Below are positions 9,298 through 17,076 of a stretch of 64,000 nt of DNA, piece after piece (within the stretch, counting starts at the first letter, position 1; each line of letters opens with the position of its first letter). A program made the position numbers and the translations under genes. Location of the stretch: NCBI RefSeq assembly GCF_003287895.1, contig NZ_CP030280.1, forward strand, positions 2,115,501 through 2,179,500, read 5' to 3'. The notes under the pieces were generated by a model. It did no database searches and was not told the DNA's origin. It worked only from the letters and a program-made list of their open reading frames with translations. This stretch comes from Blautia argi (GTDB lineage: Bacteria; Bacillota; Clostridia; Lachnospirales; Lachnospiraceae).

Positions 9298-9303
9298 ATT
9301 ATA
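9298..9303 (-). promoter_or_regulatory. probable -10 box of the transporter operon
   Basis: TATAAT on the minus strand, about 47 bases before the binding-protein ATG and just past the regulator gene's terminator. The -35 position holds only a T run (about 9321-9326), so a canonical -35 is lacking, which fits a regulated promoter. Confidence 0.45.
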
Positions 9304-9321
9304 GAAATACTCTGTAAAAGA

Positions 9322-9375
9322 AAAAACCACGGAAACGTTAATCTTACATAAAGATTTCTCATTTCCATGGTTTTT
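9322..9375 (-). terminator. terminator of the RpiR regulator gene
   Basis: Inverted repeat AAAAACCACGGAAA (9322-9335) and TTTCCATGGTTTTT (9362-9375) with one mismatch, giving a stem ending in T's on the minus strand 28 bases after the regulator stop. It separates regulator and transporter transcription. Confidence 0.65.
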
Positions 9376-9402
9376 CCTCTGTAATTTTTTTACATAACCA
9401 GT

Positions 9403-10266
9403 TTAATAAATTAACTTTTGAATCCCTTCCCAGTTCTGATTCAGCCTTTTGGCATTTTGCTCATAGTCTGTTAAAAATACCCCAAGATACAACATATCCA
9501 CAATAGATACCTGCGCACATCTGGAAAAAATAGCATCACCATACATATACTGCCGATTTTCCGTACACAAAACGATATCTGCAAACCGGTTGATAACTGC
9601 TGTTTCTGAATTTGTTATGGCTATGGTTCTTGCCCCTGCTTCCTTGGCAATTGCCAGTGCGTCTACCGTCTGTCTGGATTTTCCTGTATGGGAAATTCCC
9701 ATTGCCACATCTTGGCTGGTAAGACTTCCTGCTGTAACATGTTGCAAATACCCATCTTTTTGAAAAGACACCTGTTTTCCAATATAAGTCATTTTTGTAG
9801 CAAAATCCTCCGCAGTACATGCAGAATTTTCTACTGCAAACACAGAAATGCGCTGTGCCTCATGCAATGCATGAACCGCCTGAATATATTCATATGTGGA
9901 GATAGATTTCAGACATTCCTCCATGTGGCGGATATTCGTCATAATCACCTTTGCCGGAAGTTCTACTAGTTTATCTGTTTCCTGAATAGGAAAGTCCAAA
10001 ACCATCTTTTCACTTCCCGACTTTTGCGTACCTGCATAAATCTGAATCATTCTGGTCTTTAATTCTTTATACCCTTTCATGCCCATTGCATTGGCAAATC
10101 GTAGCACTGTAGGCTGGCTCACCTTTGCCTTATGTGCAAACTGCTCTATGGTATATTCTGCGATTTCCTCTGTCCCTTCCAGAATCACATCTGCCACCTT
10201 CTGTTCCGAAGGTCGTAGATTTCTGTAATTTTTACGAATTTCAAATAAGAATTCCTCTGTTCCCAT
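9403..10266 (-). CDS. MurR/RpiR family transcriptional regulator
   Basis: DNA-binding regulator of 287 residues. The N-terminal helix-turn-helix lies at about residues 36-70 (AEYTIEQFAHKAKVSQPTVLRFANAM). The C-terminal SIS sugar-phosphate-binding domain spans about 120-260 (ISVFAVENSA; MGISHTGKSRQTVDAL). ATG 10266 is preceded by AAGGAGAG. It lies directly upstream of the transporter/reductase operon on the same strand but has its own terminator, so it is probably its local regulator. RpiR proteins usually sense phosphosugars, although some clostridial members control amino-acid or iron transporters; the ligand is unknown. Confidence 0.88.
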   Translation of the reverse strand: MGTEEFLFEIRKNYRNLRPSEQKVADVILEGTEEIAEYTIEQFAHKAKVSQPTVLRFANAMGMKGYKELKTRMIQIYAGTQKSGSEKMVLDFPIQETDKLVELPAKVIMTNIRHMEECLKSISTYEYIQAVHALHEAQRISVFAVENSACTAEDFATKMTYIGKQVSFQKDGYLQHVTAGSLTSQDVAMGISHTGKSRQTVDALAIAKEAGARTIAITNSETAVINRFADIVLCTENRQYMYGDAIFSRCAQVSIVDMLYLGVFLTDYEQNAKRLNQNWEGIQKLIY

Positions 10267-10393
10267 ACTTTCTCTCCTTGTAATTTCTCTACATAATCTG
10301 TTTCTTGTTCTGCTGAATTCTTAAAAAAACAAGAACAAAAGACCTGATTGCTTTTTCTTATTTCCGTAATCATACTACAGTTTCTTTGATTCT

Positions 10394-10422
10394 ATATTAG
10401 GATTTTATTAAATCTACATCAA
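10394..10422 (-). promoter_or_regulatory. possible promoter of the RpiR gene
   Basis: Minus-strand TTGATG (10417-10422) and TAATAT (10394-10399) with a 17-base spacer, about 130 bases before the ATG. The match is moderate. Confidence 0.4.
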
Positions 10423-10449
10423 ATGAAAAATTATTACTGTTTTAACGCA

Positions 10450-10487
10450 AAAAGAAGGGGCAGACTTTACAGGTCTTTCCCCTTCTT
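10450..10487. terminator. bidirectional terminator hairpin; copy 2 of the 38-bp direct repeat
   Basis: Identical over 38 bases to 4192-4229, in the same orientation. Here it ends the minus-strand flavodoxin/ferredoxin gene (stop at 10507): the minus strand reads hairpin then TTTTTGCG. Together with copy 1 it brackets the reductase/transporter/RpiR block. Confidence 0.8.
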
Positions 10488-10506
10488 CTTTTCTCTTTCT
10501 TTATTT

Positions 10507-11269
10507 TTACAAAAACAATTCGTTTGCCTTTCTCTCTGTGCAGGTCTTCTTCATTTTTGCAGAAGCCAGCTTCACTTTTATTTTGCTGATTTTTCTTGCC
10601 TTTTGAGGACAAATCTGCACGCATCTCATACAGGAGATACATTTGGATTTATCTGTCTTTTTCGGGTCTTCGTTTGAAATTGCCCCTGCCGGACAGAGTC
10701 TGGCGCATAAGCCGCAGGCATTACACTGTTTTCCTGCTTTTGGCTTTAACGGAACTCCCTTGTAGGTTCTGTAGGGTTTCTTGCCCGGAAGGTTCAGTTT
10801 TTCATATTCTTTGGTTGTGTTGATTTTCTGCTGAATCTTTTCTCCAAACTCTCTCAGTTCTTTTTTGTCCCGCTTATCCGGTCTTTTTAGCAGCAAACTG
10901 GTGCATAATAGAATGCTCCGCAATGGCTGCCACTGCTGCCACACATACAAAGCCCTGCTTTTCCACCTCTTCCTGTAATTCCAAAAGCGTATCTTCGTAA
11001 GCCCGGTTTCCATAGGACGCCACCAGAACTGCCTTTGCACCGTTTCCCTGAAGATTGGCAATTCTCTTGACAGCCAGTTCAGGCACACGTCCGCCATAAG
11101 ACGGCACTCCGATAAAACAGATATCCTGCTCTTTAAAAGCCGCAATATTTTTCTCTGCCCTCTGCTTGCTTAAATCCATTTCCTTGCAAGAACCGAAAGT
11201 CTCACTCAGTAATTTTACAATTTTTTCTGTCCCCTTTGTAGGGCTGAAATAAATAGCATATACACTCAT
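10507..11269 (-). pseudogene. EFR1-type flavodoxin/2[4Fe-4S] ferredoxin protein, one frameshift
   Basis: Predicted electron-transfer protein: an N-terminal flavodoxin-like FMN domain (YFSPTKGTEKIVK near residue 5) joined to a C-terminal ferredoxin with two CxxCxxCxxxCP clusters (CNACGLCARLCP; CISCMRCVQICP). The reading frame breaks after HSIMHQFAAK at an AAAAA run (+ strand T's at 10884-10888). Removing one A restores ..QFAAKRPDKRDKKEL.. and gives 253 residues, the normal family length (763 bases minus 1 = 254 codons). A +1 shift is needed, which does not suit the usual -1 slippage sites, so this is a real indel or a homopolymer sequence error. The start 11269 has AGAGG upstream. The redox partner is unknown. 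Confidence 0.82.
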
Positions 11270-11376
11270 GTCCGTATCCTCTCTTCCTTTATCCAAATAC
11301 CGGTTTCCCGTTTGTATTTTTCTGCGTAAGGAACATTATAGCTCTTTTTTTCAGAGGATACAATCTGAAAATGCAT

Positions 11377-14077
11377 TTATTTGTTTTCAATTCCTGCAGT
11401 TTCAATGACAAATTTTACTTTTCCTTTTGCATTGTCATTCTGTCCGTCAAAAGCCTTGTAATCTTTGTCTGCCCGCTCCACTGCCTTCAGTCTTTCCAGC
11501 ATGGTTTTCACATCACCGTTTAAGGTATCTGTGATTTTTTTCACGCCTTCTTTATCAAATTTTTCCATACCCTCGCTTAATTGTGTGGAACCGTCCTTTA
11601 ACTGCAGAGTACCGCTTTTTAATTCTTTTCCGCCTGTTGCCAGCTGGGAAGTTCCGTCCTTTAAGGCTGCCGCTCCCTGGGCAAGCTGGGAAATACCATC
11701 ACTTAACAACATTGCCGCCTTCTGCCAGTGCATTGCCGCCCTTTAAAAGTTCTGTACTTCCCTGGAAAAGCTGAACTGCTCCTGTATTTAGCTGGTCATT
11801 GTTTGCAGTCAGTGCATTTGCTCCTGTCTGCAATTCCTTTGTACCTGCGCGCAGTGCACTGCTGCCCTGGGCAAGCTGGGAAATACCGCCGCTTAACTGT
11901 CCGGCTCCCTCTGATAACCGCTGGATTCCTGCGTTCAAAGAGGACGCGCCTGTATTTACGGCTGCAGCGCCTGCATTTAATTCTACATTGTTGCCAGTCA
12001 GCATTTCGCTGCCCTGTTTCAGCTGTGCAAGAGCTGCCTGAAGTTCTCTGGAAAGCTGTGACAGATTTCCCATGGCTCCCATAGCGCCGGAAAGTTTCTG
12101 TGCTCCTATCTGCAATTCCTCAGCGCCCTCTCCTGCCTGGGCTGCTCCGTCCTTCATCTGTGCAATCTGTGCCCCGGCTGCTTCCAATGCCTGCTCTGCT
12201 TCCGGTATCTGTGCGTTTACGGCTTCCATAGCGCCCTGTATCTGTTTCAAACCTTCTGCCACACCTGCTGCACTGCTGTTATCCCCGGCAGTCACCGGTA
12301 CGCTTACATCAGCTGAGGTCTGTACCCCTACAGATACGCCGATTCCGCTTAAATTTGCCAATACTGCCTGCTTTTCCTCTTCCGGAATTCCTGCGACATC
12401 TAAGGCAGCTGCCACATTGTTGTACTGCTGTTCATTGGCCTGTGCGTTTGCCTGTTCGTTTACAAGGGCGTTCTCCTGGGCAATGGCCGCGGCAACCTGC
12501 TCATTGACAGCCCCCATATCTGCCTGAGGTGTTCCCTGACTGTTTAAAAAACCTTCAATCAGACTGGCTGCCTGACCGCTCAAGCTTCCTACTGTGGAAG
12601 CTGCTGTTTTCAGTCCTGCCACATTCTCTCCCAAGGCTCCGGCTGCACCTTCTACCTGTGACACGCCGCCTTTTAATGCTTCTGCTCCCTGACTCAAAGC
12701 CCCGGCACCTTCTGTCAGTTGATTCACAGCTTCACCAAGCTGTGCCATCTGTCCCTCTGCACTGGCAAGCTGTTCCTGCAGCATTCCGATTCCTTCATCT
12801 AACCGCTCCGCTCCTGCCGTATAATCCCTGACACCCTTTTCCAGCTGTCCGGTTCCCTGAGCAAGCTGCTGACCGCCCATACTTAACTGTCCCACGCCTT
12901 CTGTCAGCGTATCTTTTTTCTCATTCAAAGTTCCAATACCGGTATCCAGAGCTTCTGCGCCCTCTGCTGTCTGAGAAATACCCTCTCCCAGCTTTGAAGC
13001 ACCCTGGGTATAAGCGCTGATGCCTTCCTTTAATGTTCCGGCTCCGCTCTCCAAAGAACCCATGCCCTCTGTCAGACGTGTAATGCCGTCAAGCAATTCT
13101 CCCTTGCTGTTATTCATGGTGTCAATGCCGTCTTTTAGCTGCCCTGCACCCTCATCGGCGCTGTTTAAACCGTTTACAAAAGTATCGGCAGAACTGTCCA
13201 GCGTGGCTATCCCTTCCTGTAAATCCTTACTTCCCTTAACGAGGGCGGTAGAGGAATCTGTAAGAGTATCCAGCTTTTCTTTTAAATCCTTACTGTCTTT
13301 TACATCGTCCAGATTGAAATCTTCTAACAGTCCTGTGGTAGCCACCGTAGCCGTCATACCCAGAGAAAAGTCTTTTACATCTGCAGTAAGTTCCGCATAC
13401 TCAGGGATTTCCAAATCCTTCAGTTCCTTCATGTCCGAAAGCTTTAAGCTGTCGGAAAGCCCCGGAATTCCATATCCCACGGCAATATCATTGTTTCCGT
13501 CAGAAAGTACCTTGCCGTTTGTCATTTCCACATTGGTAAAGGTGTCTGCCGGAAGAATCATGGCGGTCATCATCAAAAACGGGGTGTAAATTTCTTCCTT
13601 TTTCCCATTGACCTCCTCGGTCTTCTTTTCTTTATTTTTGTATTCGATTCGGATTTTGATTTTTCCGCTTTTCCCTGCCAAATCTTCCGGCTTCATTTCT
13701 TTTCCGTCCAGATAATAGGTCAGCTTTACGGAAACCGGCAATTCCTTGTTTGTTGTTCCCTGATAATAGATATCTCCTCCGTCTGTATTCCAGGTCAGAT
13801 TTCCGTCCGGGTTCTGTTCACAGGTTTCATCGCCCTTTACATTCTCAATGTCCGTCAGATTACTCTTATCTGTCAGATTCTTTTCGTTTCCCGTATTCTT
13901 TAGCCAGTTGCTGACAATAACCTCCTTTGAATTTCCGTTTTCATCTGCATTTACATAAACGGTCTGTTCTTTTTCCGCATGACTGCTGTCTGCTGCCAAA
14001 GCCGGAGTTACCGGTAAAATCACGGACATCATCACAGACATTCCAACCAAAAGCGCCTGTACGTTTTTCTTCTTCAT
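11377..14077 (-). pseudogene. secreted xxxLxxG heptad-repeat protein (YhgE/Pip-like region), one frameshift
   Basis: Large exported protein, about 899 residues if repaired. A signal peptide (MKKKNVQALLVGM..ALA) is followed by a mostly beta N-terminal part to about residue 260. Then come long arrays of xxxLxxG repeats (for example LKDGIDTMNNSKGELLDG, LSQGAEALKGG) predicted as extended helix or coiled coil. An Ala/Gln/Asn-rich insert lies around residues 520-570. The frame breaks after GGNALAEGGNV within 11703-11711. Removing one base continues as LSDGISQLAQGAAALKDG, and 2701 minus 1 is divisible by 3. ATG 14077 has AGGAGG 8 bases upstream and lies 12 bases after the MMPL gene, so they form an operon. 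I infer it is a cell-wall-spanning partner of that transporter. Confidence 0.8.
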
Positions 14078-14089
14078 AATCAAAACCTC

Positions 14090-16159
14090 CTACTTTCTCA
14101 CCTTGAAATTTTTACTTGTTGCACAGATAACTCTGTCGAACAGCCAGTACATAGCAGGTAAAAACAAAAGTACTGCACACATACTGATTAAAGCGCCTCT
14201 TGCCATCAGAAGACAGAGGGAACTAATCATATCAATTTTGGAATACATGCCAACGCCAAAAGTAGCTGCAAAGAAGCTAAACGCAGATACCATGACAGGT
14301 CGGATACTACTCTGCAGGGCAATACTGATGGCCTCTTTTTTGCTCTTGCCGCCGCCTCGCTCCTGCTCATACCTGCTGGTCATTAAAATCGCATAGTCCA
14401 CAGTTGCCCCAAGCTGAATGGTTCCGATTACAATAGAAGCAATAAAGGGCAGCTCGGTTCCCGTCAGATAAGGGATACCCATGTTAATGAAAATCGCCCC
14501 TTCAATAACAAGCACCAGAATGACCGGAAGGGTTACGGATTTAAATACAAACAAAATAATCAGGAAAACCGCCAGTATAGACACTGCGCTGACCACTTTG
14601 AAATCATGGTCTGTAATCTCTATTAAATCCTTGGTACAGGGCGCTTCTCCAACCAGCATACCTGTTTTGTCATAGGATTTCAAAATTTTGTTCAGCTCAT
14701 CAATCTGTACATTGACCTCTTCAGAAGCAGTCTGATATTCATTGGTAATAAGCATCAATTCATAATGGTCGCTTTCCAGAATTTCCTTTATATCTTCAGG
14801 AATCATGCTCTGAGGAAGGGAAGGTCCAATGAGCGTTTCCAGACCCAGCACTTCTTTCACGCCGTCAACCTTTTCCATTTCCTTTATCATTTTGTTCTTT
14901 TCCTTACCGGAAACGTTTTTATCCATAAGAATCATATGAGCAGCGCCCATGTGGTAATCTTCCTGCAATTTTTCATTTGCCATAATGGATTCCAAATCCT
15001 TTGGAAGGCTGGCGTCCAGATTGTAATATACCTTTGTATTTGCCTGGAAATAAGCAAAGGGGATAAACAACGCTACGCAGAGAAGGGCAAAGGTTTTATG
15101 ATGCTTTACCAGGAACTCTGAAACCTTTGGAAAATCCGGTATCAGCTGTCTGTGTTTTGTCTTTTCCAAGGCTTTATCAAAAATCATAATCATGGAAGGA
15201 AGAACGGTGACGCAACAAATCACACCAAAGATGACACCTTTTGCCATAACAACACCCAAATCCATACCAAGAGTAAAACTCATAAAGCAAAGCGCCACAA
15301 AGCCTGCAATGGTGGTAATGGAACTTCCCACCACGGATTTAATGGTGGCTGCAATTGCCTGTGCCATGGCTTCCTTATGGTTGCTCCCGAAATGCTCCTT
15401 TTGCTCCTGATAACTGTGCCACAGGAAAATGGAATAATCCATGGTAACGCCAAGCTGCAGTACTGCACTTAGAGCTTTGGTTATATAGGAAATTTCTCCC
15501 TGCAAAACATTGGTTCCCATGTTGTAAACAATGGCAATTCCAATACTTATAAGAAACAGAAACGGAATCAGATAAGATTCCATGGTCAGCGCCAGTACAA
15601 TACAGGACAGTACCACGGCAATCAAAACATAGACTGCAACCTCTGATTCTGCCAGATTTCTGGTATCTGTTACAATAGCTGACATGCCGCTGACAAAGCA
15701 CTGCTCTCCTGCCAGCTTTCGGATATCTCCAATGGCGTCCATGGTTTCATCTGCCGAAGTAGTGGTGTCGAAAATAATAAACATCATGGTGGAATCTTCT
15801 GCAAACAAAACCTTCCTTATATTTTCCGGCAGCATTTCCACCGGCAGGCTTAAATCTGCAAAACTGTCATACCACACAACTTTAGCAACATGGTCCACCT
15901 TCTCCATTTTTTTCTTCAGCGCTGCCACATCTTTGTTGGGCATGCCTTCGCATACAAACATGGAATACGCGCCTGTTCCGAATTCATCTACCAGAATATC
16001 CTGCCCTTTCATGGTTTCAATGTCATCAGGCAGATAATACAGTACATCGTAATTCACTCTGGTGTTTATGTATCCGATTCCTGCAGGTATTAAAAGCAGC
16101 AAACTCAGGATAAAAATCGGAATTCGGAATTTTACAATCTTTCTTCCCAGCTTTACCAT
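14090..16159 (-). CDS. MMPL/RND family transporter
   Basis: Integral membrane protein of 689 residues with the duplicated layout of MmpL/HAE-type transporters. One membrane helix precedes an outside loop in each half (about residues 35-165 and 375-500). Each loop is followed by a five-helix bundle with the sterol-sensing-like core (about 170-330 and 520-680), and GVTMDYSIFLWH and GATVDYAILMTS hold the conserved Asp-Tyr pair of the proton relay. The family exports lipids, drugs or glycolipids using the proton gradient. It is first in an operon with the xxxLxxG protein and divergent from a TetR gene with three operators between them, so it is very likely TetR-repressed. Confidence 0.88.
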   Translation of the reverse strand: MVKLGRKIVKFRIPIFILSLLLLIPAGIGYINTRVNYDVLYYLPDDIETMKGQDILVDEFGTGAYSMFVCEGMPNKDVAALKKKMEKVDHVAKVVWYDSFADLSLPVEMLPENIRKVLFAEDSTMMFIIFDTTTSADETMDAIGDIRKLAGEQCFVSGMSAIVTDTRNLAESEVAVYVLIAVVLSCIVLALTMESYLIPFLFLISIGIAIVYNMGTNVLQGEISYITKALSAVLQLGVTMDYSIFLWHSYQEQKEHFGSNHKEAMAQAIAATIKSVVGSSITTIAGFVALCFMSFTLGMDLGVVMAKGVIFGVICCVTVLPSMIMIFDKALEKTKHRQLIPDFPKVSEFLVKHHKTFALLCVALFIPFAYFQANTKVYYNLDASLPKDLESIMANEKLQEDYHMGAAHMILMDKNVSGKEKNKMIKEMEKVDGVKEVLGLETLIGPSLPQSMIPEDIKEILESDHYELMLITNEYQTASEEVNVQIDELNKILKSYDKTGMLVGEAPCTKDLIEITDHDFKVVSAVSILAVFLIILFVFKSVTLPVILVLVIEGAIFINMGIPYLTGTELPFIASIVIGTIQLGATVDYAILMTSRYEQERGGGKSKKEAISIALQSSIRPVMVSAFSFFAATFGVGMYSKIDMISSLCLLMARGALISMCAVLLFLPAMYWLFDRVICATSKNFKVRK

Positions 16160-16196
16160 TTTCTTTCCTCCCTTATATTTTTCCGAATTTTATTTA

Positions 16197-16266
16197 TGAC
16201 CCTTGGTCATTTATTGTTATAACGCAAAACTGACTTTTAGTCAATATATTTTATGACCAAAAGTCA
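16197..16266. promoter_or_regulatory. three 13-bp palindromic operators, probably for the TetR regulator
   Basis: TGACCCTTGGTCA (16197-16209), TGACTTTTAGTCA (16231-16243) and TGACCAAAAGTCA (16254-16266) share TGAC-N5-GTCA. The last two also form the arms of a 17-bp inverted repeat (16227-16243 with 16254-16270, one mismatch). Placement between the divergent MMPL and TetR genes fits control of the transporter operon and self-control. Confidence 0.75.
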
Positions 16267-16317
16267 GTTTATTTTTTTATGCAATCTGTAGAATCCGTAT
16301 TTTTCCTTGTTTAAGAT

Positions 16318-16347
16318 TTGACTTTTTCCCTCTTTCTTCTCTATAAT
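16318..16347 (+). promoter_or_regulatory. promoter of the TetR gene
   Basis: TTGACT (16318-16323) and TATAAT (16342-16347) with an 18-base spacer, 26 bases before the ATG at 16374. Confidence 0.65.
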
Positions 16348-16373
16348 TGTATGGAAGGAGGCGGATAGTACAA

Positions 16374-16979
16374 ATGAGTAAGGTAGAAAATAATAAAGAA
16401 CAGAAACGAAATTCCCTTTTGGATTCTGCTTTCACTCTGTTCATTGACAATGGCTTCAGCAAAACTTCCATTGCAGACATTGTAAAAAAAGCCGGAGTGG
16501 CAAAAGGAACCTTCTATCTGTATTTCAAGGATAAATACGATATTCGCAATCATTTAATCAGTCACAAGGCAAACCAGGTCTTTCAGGCTGCCTGTGCAGA
16601 GCTTGCAAAACATGAAGAAATTAAAGATTTTGAAGAACAGGTTTTATTCATTATTAACAACATACTGGATCAGTTTGCCGGAAATCACAATCTGGTGCTT
16701 CTGATTTCCAAACATTTAAGCTGGGGATTTTTCAAGGATTTTCTGTCCGCTGCGCCGGGAAAGGATATCCCCTCTATCTATGAAACGTATGAGGCCATGC
16801 TGGCACATGCTGCACACACCTACCGAACGCCGGACATTATGATGTATATGATTTTAGAATTAGTCAGCGGCACCAGTTATAACACCATTCTCTATGAACA
16901 GCCGGTACCTTTAAACCAGATTAAGAAACCTCTCTATGAGATTATCAAAGGAATTTTTATACAATATCGGGAAAGCTGA
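16374..16979 (+). CDS. TetR/AcrR family transcriptional repressor
   Basis: Repressor of 201 residues. The N-terminal helix-turn-helix is at about residues 20-60 (FIDNGFSKTSIADIVKKAGVAKGTFYLYF), closely matching the TetR_N pattern. The C-terminal ligand domain is all-helical and not recognisable by ligand. ATG 16374 follows AGGAGG at a rather long 12-base spacing; the earlier TTG codon lies inside the promoter and is rejected. It is divergent from the MMPL operon, with three palindromic sites between, so I infer it represses that efflux/lipid-transport operon until an effector binds. Confidence 0.88.
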   Translation: MSKVENNKEQKRNSLLDSAFTLFIDNGFSKTSIADIVKKAGVAKGTFYLYFKDKYDIRNHLISHKANQVFQAACAELAKHEEIKDFEEQVLFIINNILDQFAGNHNLVLLISKHLSWGFFKDFLSAAPGKDIPSIYETYEAMLAHAAHTYRTPDIMMYMILELVSGTSYNTILYEQPVPLNQIKKPLYEIIKGIFIQYRES

Positions 16980-17019
16980 TGACTACTTAAGCATACAGCG
17001 CCCTGCAAAACAGGCAGAA

Positions 17020-17076
17020 GGCTGCCACAGTCCACATACACCAAGAATGTTTCCTGTAGCAGCCTCCTTCTTTTTT
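17020..17076 (+). terminator. terminator after the TetR gene
   Basis: GGCTGCcACAG (17020-17030) pairs with CTGTaGCAGCC (17054-17064), followed by TCCTTC and six T's (17071-17076). It overlaps the stop codon of the convergent glucosidase gene. Confidence 0.6.

Noticed and set aside
9252..9368. 39-residue N-terminal extension of the binding lipoprotein
   Set aside because: It would run through the regulator gene's terminator hairpin and has no ribosome site; the lipoprotein signal fits the start at 9251.
10880..10892. Programmed frameshift in the EFR1-type gene
   Set aside because: The needed shift is +1, while the A run fits only the -1 slippage type poorly; no stimulatory hairpin or in-frame slow codon plan was seen, and five similar breaks occur in the window.
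11348..11371. Terminator after the xxxLxxG gene
   Set aside because: TTTTCAGA/TCTGAAAA forms an 8-bp hairpin but is not followed by T's on the minus strand, so termination is unproven.
12072..13589. Long plus-strand open frames opposite the xxxLxxG repeat gene
   Set aside because: They are Ser/Pro/Ala-rich reverse images of the repetitive minus-strand gene, lack ribosome sites and match no family.
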